In this document: positions 43,983 through 48,567 of the stretch, piece by piece | Layout: every line of letters begins with the position of its first letter | How positions within the stretch are numbered: position 1 is the first letter of the stretch | Assembly: GCF_028688295.1 (NCBI RefSeq) | Contig: NZ_JAQTYM010000006.1 | Coordinates: 19,261-67,827, forward strand | Direction of reading: 5' to 3' | Length of the DNA stretch: 48,567 nucleotides | Source of the DNA: Sulfuricurvum sp. | GTDB lineage: Bacteria; Campylobacterota; Campylobacteria; Campylobacterales; Sulfurimonadaceae | Translations under genes and position numbers: made by a program | The notes under the pieces: model-generated | Database searches by the model: none | Seen by the model: only the letters and a program-made list of their open reading frames with translations | Told to the model about the DNA's origin: nothing

Positions 43983-45695
43983 ATGAATAAACACCCTTCA
44001 TCTAAAGAAAGTTCCGAACTGCTTGGTGTCATCAAACTCTCGAAACACGCTTTTTATTTTGCTGCATTTATAAGTCTTTTCATTAATCTTTTAATGTTAG
44101 TTCCACCTCTATACATGCTTCAACTCTATGATCGGGTTTTGGCAAGTAGGAGCGAAGAAACATTGCTGATGCTTACGCTCATTGTTATTGTAATGTTTGG
44201 GGTCATGGGGATTTTGGAGTTTGTGCGTTCGCGGATATTGATCCGTGTTGGAAATGCGATTGATGCGAAAATGTCAACCCGACTTTTTAATGCTATGTTT
44301 GCTCTCTCTAACAAAAATCCGGGTAAATCTACCTCTCAACCACTGGGTGATTTGACGCAGATACGGCAATTTTTGACGGGAACTCCGTTATTTGCTTTTT
44401 TCGATGCGCCGTGGATTCCGATTTACATTGGTATTATGTTTTTATTTCATCCATGGTTAGGGTGGTTTGCTATTTTTGCAGCAATTGTTGCGTTTACATT
44501 AACGATTATCAATGAAAAACGGACAAAGAAAAGCCTTGAAGAATCCAATCGTTACTTCCAGCAGTCTCAAAGTTTTATTCAAACCAGTTTACGTAACTCA
44601 GAGATCATCGAAGCGATGGGGATGCACGAGAATGTTCGAAAACGCTGGTATGCGCGTTACATCGCATTTTTAAATGAGCAATCTCGCGCCAGTGATGAGG
44701 CAGGGTTATGGTCAAACCTCTCTAAAACGCTTCGCATGCTGATGCAGTCGCTTGTTTTAGGACTCGGGGGGTATTTAGCGATAGTGGGTGAAGTAACACC
44801 GGGGATGATGATTGCGGGATCGATCATTATGGGGAGAGCACTCGCTCCGATCGATTTGATGACTAATACTTGGAAACAATTCAGCGGGGCACGCGGAGCA
44901 TATGAGAGACTTGGGAAACTGCTCCAAGATTTTCCGGAAGCTTTGTCTCCAACCGCTCTTCCTCAGCCAAAAGGATTTATCGATTTGGAATCGATTGTAG
45001 TTGTTCCGCCAGAGGCACAAGCCCCATCACTTAAAGGGGTGTCTCTTTCGATTAAAGCGGGTGAGATTGTTGGGATTATTGGACCGAGTGCAGCAGGGAA
45101 ATCCTCTTTGGCACGTGCGATGCTAGGGGTCTGGCCTCTGCATTCTGGGAAAGTTCGAATCGATGGCGCTGAGATAAGCCATTATGATAGAAGTGTTTTG
45201 GGCTCATTCATCGGTTATCTCCCGCAGGATATTGAATTGTTTGATGGAACCATTAGTGAAAACATTGCCCGCTATGCTGAACCAAAGCCTGAAATGGTCG
45301 TGGAAGCGGCAATAGTTGCAGGGGTCCATGAGATGATTTTGCAGTTACCGAAAGGGTACGATACCCCTATCGGACCAGGGGGAATTGCACTTTCTGGAGG
45401 GCAGCGTCAGCGTATTGGATTGGCTCGGGCTCTTTATGAATATCCTAAAATTATTGTCCTTGATGAGCCGAATTCTAATCTTGATGACGCCGGGGAGCGA
45501 GCATTGGTACAAGCCGTGCTGCAGATGAAGCAACGTCAATCTACTGTTATTTTAATCACCCATCGACCATCAATCTTGGGAAATGCCGATAAAATTGCAT
45601 TTTTACGTGATGGACAGCTTCAAATGTTCGGTCCAAGAGATGAAGTGATTGCTGCTCTCGCACCAAAAACAGCTATGCCAGGAGTTCAAGGATGA
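43983..45695 (+). CDS. Type I secretion ABC transporter (PrtD/AprD-type)
   Basis: The inner-membrane ATPase of a type I secretion system, 570 residues, acting as a dimer. Several membrane segments lie in about 25-310, starting ISLFINLLMLVPPLYMLQLYDRVL, which is typical of the AprD/PrtD family. The nucleotide-binding domain (about 340-560) has Walker A GPSAAGKS (367-374), the signature LSGGQRQR, and Walker B IIVLDEPNSNLD. There is no N-terminal C39 peptidase domain, so substrates with an uncleaved C-terminal signal (RTX-type) are expected. ATGA overlap with the next gene shows coupling. The promoter is not clear; no strong ribosome-binding site is seen. Confidence 0.95.
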   Translation: MNKHPSSKESSELLGVIKLSKHAFYFAAFISLFINLLMLVPPLYMLQLYDRVLASRSEETLLMLTLIVIVMFGVMGILEFVRSRILIRVGNAIDAKMSTRLFNAMFALSNKNPGKSTSQPLGDLTQIRQFLTGTPLFAFFDAPWIPIYIGIMFLFHPWLGWFAIFAAIVAFTLTIINEKRTKKSLEESNRYFQQSQSFIQTSLRNSEIIEAMGMHENVRKRWYARYIAFLNEQSRASDEAGLWSNLSKTLRMLMQSLVLGLGGYLAIVGEVTPGMMIAGSIIMGRALAPIDLMTNTWKQFSGARGAYERLGKLLQDFPEALSPTALPQPKGFIDLESIVVVPPEAQAPSLKGVSLSIKAGEIVGIIGPSAAGKSSLARAMLGVWPLHSGKVRIDGAEISHYDRSVLGSFIGYLPQDIELFDGTISENIARYAEPKPEMVVEAAIVAGVHEMILQLPKGYDTPIGPGGIALSGGQRQRIGLARALYEYPKIIVLDEPNSNLDDAGERALVQAVLQMKQRQSTVILITHRPSILGNADKIAFLRDGQLQMFGPRDEVIAALAPKTAMPGVQG

Positions 45696-47035
45696 GTATC
45701 GATACAACAGAATTGATAAAAGCTCCATCTGCTCCGACGCCAGAAACGGATGATCGACGTTATCGACGATTGGGATGGATTGTATTAGGATTGTTGATTG
45801 GAATCTTCGGAATTTGGGGATCATTGGCCCCTTTAAGCAGTGCCGTTCCCGCTCCTGGGAAAGTAATTGTAGCTTCTAATAATCGTGTTATTCAACACTT
45901 AGAAGGTGGAATTGTCAAAGCAATTTTAGTGCGTGATGGTGATATTGTCCATTTAAATCAGCCATTAATAGAACTCGATACGACTCAAGCAAAAGCTCAA
46001 TTAGAAATTGCACAAGGAAAGTTTTTTGAAAACCTCGCTTTTGAATCTCGTTTGATTGCGGAGAGGGATGGATTAAATACCATTGCCTTTAGTGATGAGT
46101 TGGCTCAGATGGAAGAGTCCATTGCAAAAACTACTTTGATCGAGGGGCAACGACAAGAATTCCAAGTACGTCGTCAAGATTTATCCGATCAGAAAATGAT
46201 AGTACTTCAGCGAATTGAACAATTGAAAAATCAAATACAGGGATTGGAAGCAATTATTACTGCCAAAAACAGCCTTTCTACCTCTTACGGTGAGGAAATT
46301 AAAGAGTGGGAAATTCTTTACAAAGAGCAGTTGATCGATAAAATAAAATTACGCGAAATTAAGCGTGAAAAAGTACGTATCGAGGGTGAAATTGCGAATG
46401 CAAAAACAGAAATCTCACGCGCAAGAGCACAAATTTCAGAGATGAATGCACAAATAACCGCCCAAAGACAAACACTGATGACTCAGATCGCAAGTGACCT
46501 ACGTCAGGTACACATGGAGCTTTCAGATTTGCGAAGCCGTATCAGTGCTTTAAAAGATACGCTGAAACGTACAGTAATTTTAGCTCCGGTAGAGGGTGTA
46601 GTGACAAATTTGAAGATACATACAATTGGTGGGATTATCCCCTCAGGTCAGCCCATTTTAGAGATTGTTCCACGTGGAGAGCCTTTGATTATAGAGGGGA
46701 AAGTAGCTGCTAATGAAGTGACAAATATCCGTGTTGGACTCGAAACAGAGATCCGTTTTCCCAATTTTGCTCATGTTAAATCTTTAGATGTTGTGGAAGG
46801 AAAAGTAATTTTTGTTGCACCGGATGCAGTGCTAGAAGAACAAACACAGAGCCTTTATTATCCGGTTAAAATTCAAATAACACCTGAAGGTGAAGAAGAA
46901 CTACAAAAAAATCAGCTCTCACTACAATCAGGGATGCCTGTGGAGACAATGATTGTGGTTGGCAGTCGTACCTTTATGGATTATATGATTAAACCTTTGA
47001 CACAAATGTTTACAAAGGCATTTAATGAAGAGTAA
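45692..47035 (+). CDS. Type I secretion membrane fusion protein (HlyD/PrtE-type)
   Basis: The adaptor that links the ABC transporter to the outer-membrane channel, 447 residues. A single membrane segment (about 27-45, IVLGLLIGIFGIWGSLAPL) leads to a lipoyl/barrel-sandwich half (VIVASNNRVIQHLEGGIVKAI, about 65-100), a long alpha-helical hairpin (about 110-290), and the second half (APVEGVVTNLKIHTIGGII). The family's late segment (LQSGMPVETMIVVGSRTFMDYMIKPL) is present. It overlaps the ABC gene by four bases and the TolC-like gene by eleven. Confidence 0.95.
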   Translation: MSIDTTELIKAPSAPTPETDDRRYRRLGWIVLGLLIGIFGIWGSLAPLSSAVPAPGKVIVASNNRVIQHLEGGIVKAILVRDGDIVHLNQPLIELDTTQAKAQLEIAQGKFFENLAFESRLIAERDGLNTIAFSDELAQMEESIAKTTLIEGQRQEFQVRRQDLSDQKMIVLQRIEQLKNQIQGLEAIITAKNSLSTSYGEEIKEWEILYKEQLIDKIKLREIKREKVRIEGEIANAKTEISRARAQISEMNAQITAQRQTLMTQIASDLRQVHMELSDLRSRISALKDTLKRTVILAPVEGVVTNLKIHTIGGIIPSGQPILEIVPRGEPLIIEGKVAANEVTNIRVGLETEIRFPNFAHVKSLDVVEGKVIFVAPDAVLEEQTQSLYYPVKIQITPEGEEELQKNQLSLQSGMPVETMIVVGSRTFMDYMIKPLTQMFTKAFNEE

Positions 47036-48329
47036 TCCTCTTTTATCTGTCATTACGTTAGCAGTTTTTGCGTTGCTTTCAAATGCGCAAGAGCCTTTAA
47101 CATTAGGGACTGCCTATGAATTGGCATTGAAGCATGAGCCGAAGCTCCAGTCGTTGTATTTAAAAACCGCAGCAAACGGTGAATCGATCGAGCAAGTTCG
47201 TTCTAGATTATTTCCGCAAATTCAAGGAACGGTATCGGTTGGTAGGTATGAATATGCTTATCAAGCCTCTTCTAAAGCGACAAAAGAGAACTATACCGAT
47301 TATTCGATTTCAGCAGTCCAGCCCATATTCCGACCTGAATATTGGCGTGGTTTAGATCAAGCAAAAAGTAAGTACGAATCTGCATTGGAACAACTAAAAG
47401 CACAACAACAACAAGTAGGGCTGGATGTGTCAAAAGCGTATTTTAGTGTTTTACATAGTGAAAAAAGTGCAGAATTAGCGAGCGCTCAAAAACTCTATTA
47501 TGAGCAAAAATATGTACAGCTTGAAGAGATGTTAAAGATCGGATTGACCAATAAAATCGATTTTCTTGAGACAAAGATAGCTCGCGACAAAGCTCGTTCA
47601 CTCTATGCAATTGAGCAAAAAAGGGCTGGAATTGCGAAACTTCGTTTACAAAATATGATCGGTAAGCCGATTGAAGCACTTCATGAACTTAATTTTGAAA
47701 TGATCGATGTTTCTCATTGGATTATAAATAAAAGTGAACTCAATCAAAAGCTAGACGAAAATCCACTCTATAAATCAGCTAAGTACACTGTCAAAGCAGC
47801 TGAAGACGAAGTTGCAATTCGAAATTATGAACACTATCCTAAAGTCGATTTGAGCTTAACTCGAAAAGAGACGAATTCTGCTGATCCAATAACACATATC
47901 TATGACAATCAGGCAATTGTACGGATGAGTATCCCAATTTATGCTGGTGGATATGTCCAATCGCGTGTACGAGAGGGGATACTTCTTTTAGATGCTGCAC
48001 AGCAAGAGCGTGAATACTATTCTCAAGAGACAAACGCAAAATTCGAAGAGGCATGGGAAGAGTCTCACTACAGTGTAGAAAATTATAATAATTTAAAAGA
48101 TTCGGAACGCTCCGCACATCTTTATGTTGAATCGGTTGAAAAAGCACATGCTGCGGGATTAAAAAGTATTATTGATCTTTTAGAAGCCCGTGCAAAACTC
48201 TTTGAAATCAAAAGGGATTTAATCAATGCAGGGTATGAAGTATTAAACAACCGTCTTTTATTACTTGATATTACCGGAGAGCTTAATGCTCAATCGATTG
48301 CACTTCTGGAAAAAGATTTAAACCAGTAA
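47025..48329 (+). CDS. TolC-family outer membrane channel of a type I secretion system
   Basis: The outer-membrane part of the same system, 434 residues. Signal peptide is about 1-21 (ending LLSNAQ). The repeated TolC layout is visible, with LGTAYELALKHEPKLQSL at the start, the strand YTDYSISAVQPIF, long helices, and the second repeat near MSIPIYAGGYVQSRVREG. It should form a trimer across the periplasm and outer membrane. It completes the three-gene operon; no RTX substrate is visible in the window, so the substrate gene is elsewhere or beyond the right edge. Confidence 0.94.
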   Translation: MKSNPLLSVITLAVFALLSNAQEPLTLGTAYELALKHEPKLQSLYLKTAANGESIEQVRSRLFPQIQGTVSVGRYEYAYQASSKATKENYTDYSISAVQPIFRPEYWRGLDQAKSKYESALEQLKAQQQQVGLDVSKAYFSVLHSEKSAELASAQKLYYEQKYVQLEEMLKIGLTNKIDFLETKIARDKARSLYAIEQKRAGIAKLRLQNMIGKPIEALHELNFEMIDVSHWIINKSELNQKLDENPLYKSAKYTVKAAEDEVAIRNYEHYPKVDLSLTRKETNSADPITHIYDNQAIVRMSIPIYAGGYVQSRVREGILLLDAAQQEREYYSQETNAKFEEAWEESHYSVENYNNLKDSERSAHLYVESVEKAHAAGLKSIIDLLEARAKLFEIKRDLINAGYEVLNNRLLLLDITGELNAQSIALLEKDLNQ

Positions 48330-48354
48330 AATATAATCTAGCAGATAGAAATGT

Positions 48355-48567
48355 CTACTTTTCTTCTCGATAACTTCCAGCTTTGCAACCCCCTGGGCTG
48401 CTTGGCGGATTATCTCTCAAGTAACACAAATCTTCATACGTCTGTTTTAACACTTTACTCTCTCGTAATAACGGCAACATCTTTTCATCTTTATCACTTA
48501 GGGAGAGAGATTGGTTATACAATAGTGCTTTGACTTCGGCATCGACGGCGGCAAGTGCCGCTTCTAT
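48355..48567 (-). CDS. C-terminal part of an unrecognised protein at the right edge
   Basis: On the minus strand a frame enters from the window edge and ends at TAG 48355-48357, giving 70 residues. The sequence is mostly helical and charged (ALAAVDAEVKALLYNQ, then LSDKDEKMLPLLRES, LKQTYEDLCYLRD) and has a Pro/Gly/Ser-rich end with a cysteine. It is convergent with the TolC-like gene, 25 bases away. The frame is open throughout and the composition is normal, so a real gene is likely; I cannot name it. Confidence 0.55.
   Translation of the reverse strand: MEAALAAVDAEVKALLYNQSLSLSDKDEKMLPLLRESKVLKQTYEDLCYLRDNPPSSPGGCKAGSYREEK

Overview
The window looks like a chromosomal segment of a flagellated Campylobacterota (Epsilonproteobacteria), probably of the Sulfurimonas/Sulfuricurvum type. 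The evidence is two tandem flagellins with sigma-28 and sigma-54 promoters, an ArsRS-like two-component pair, a Maf flagellin glycosyltransferase, a complete pseudaminic acid pathway and promoters with TATAAT but no clear -35 box. I cannot fix the genus from the sequence alone.

Layout. 1-9.2 kb: a response regulator, cobalamin-dependent methionine synthase (metH), a large sensor kinase with two periplasmic binding-protein-like domains, and an operon of a small exported protein, an OmpR-type regulator and a histidine kinase. 9.2-16.8 kb: a very short predicted gene behind a long palindrome, msrA, an OmpA-type porin, a flavin oxidoreductase, an AMMECR1-like protein, and the operon topA-phosphodiesterase-bioB. 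16.8-20.1 kb: two flagellin genes. 20.2-30.4 kb (+ strand): a glycan cassette of Maf, FkbM methyltransferase, two DegT-type proteins, a WbqC-like protein, a sulfotransferase and two glycosyltransferase-like proteins; it is visibly AT-rich. 40.6-30.3 kb (- strand): one long, tightly overlapping operon pseB-pseC-pseF-pseG-pseI-pseH-like-ACP-SDR-acyl ligase-tagD-like-CDP-glycerol transferase-like-methyltransferase. 40.6-42.7 kb: fliD with a sigma-28 promoter. 42.76-42.87 kb: SRP RNA. Then an HDOD gene and a three-gene type I secretion operon, with a partial gene at the right edge.

How the genes fit together. The core from about 16.9 to 42.7 kb builds and decorates the flagellar filament: flagellins, cap (FliD), glycosyltransferase (Maf), its sugar donor (CMP-pseudaminic acid from PseBCHGIF) and many modification enzymes. 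The most unusual part is a block in the pse operon in which an N-acyltransferase is translationally coupled to an acyl carrier protein, a short-chain reductase and an acyl-activating ligase, followed by teichoic-acid-like TagD and CDP-glycerol glycerophosphotransferase homologues. This suggests a flagellar (or surface) glycan carrying a non-acetyl acyl group and glycerol phosphate, possibly also sulfate and methyl groups. That chemistry is an inference from gene families and gene order.

No CRISPR array, tRNA, rRNA or insertion sequence was seen.
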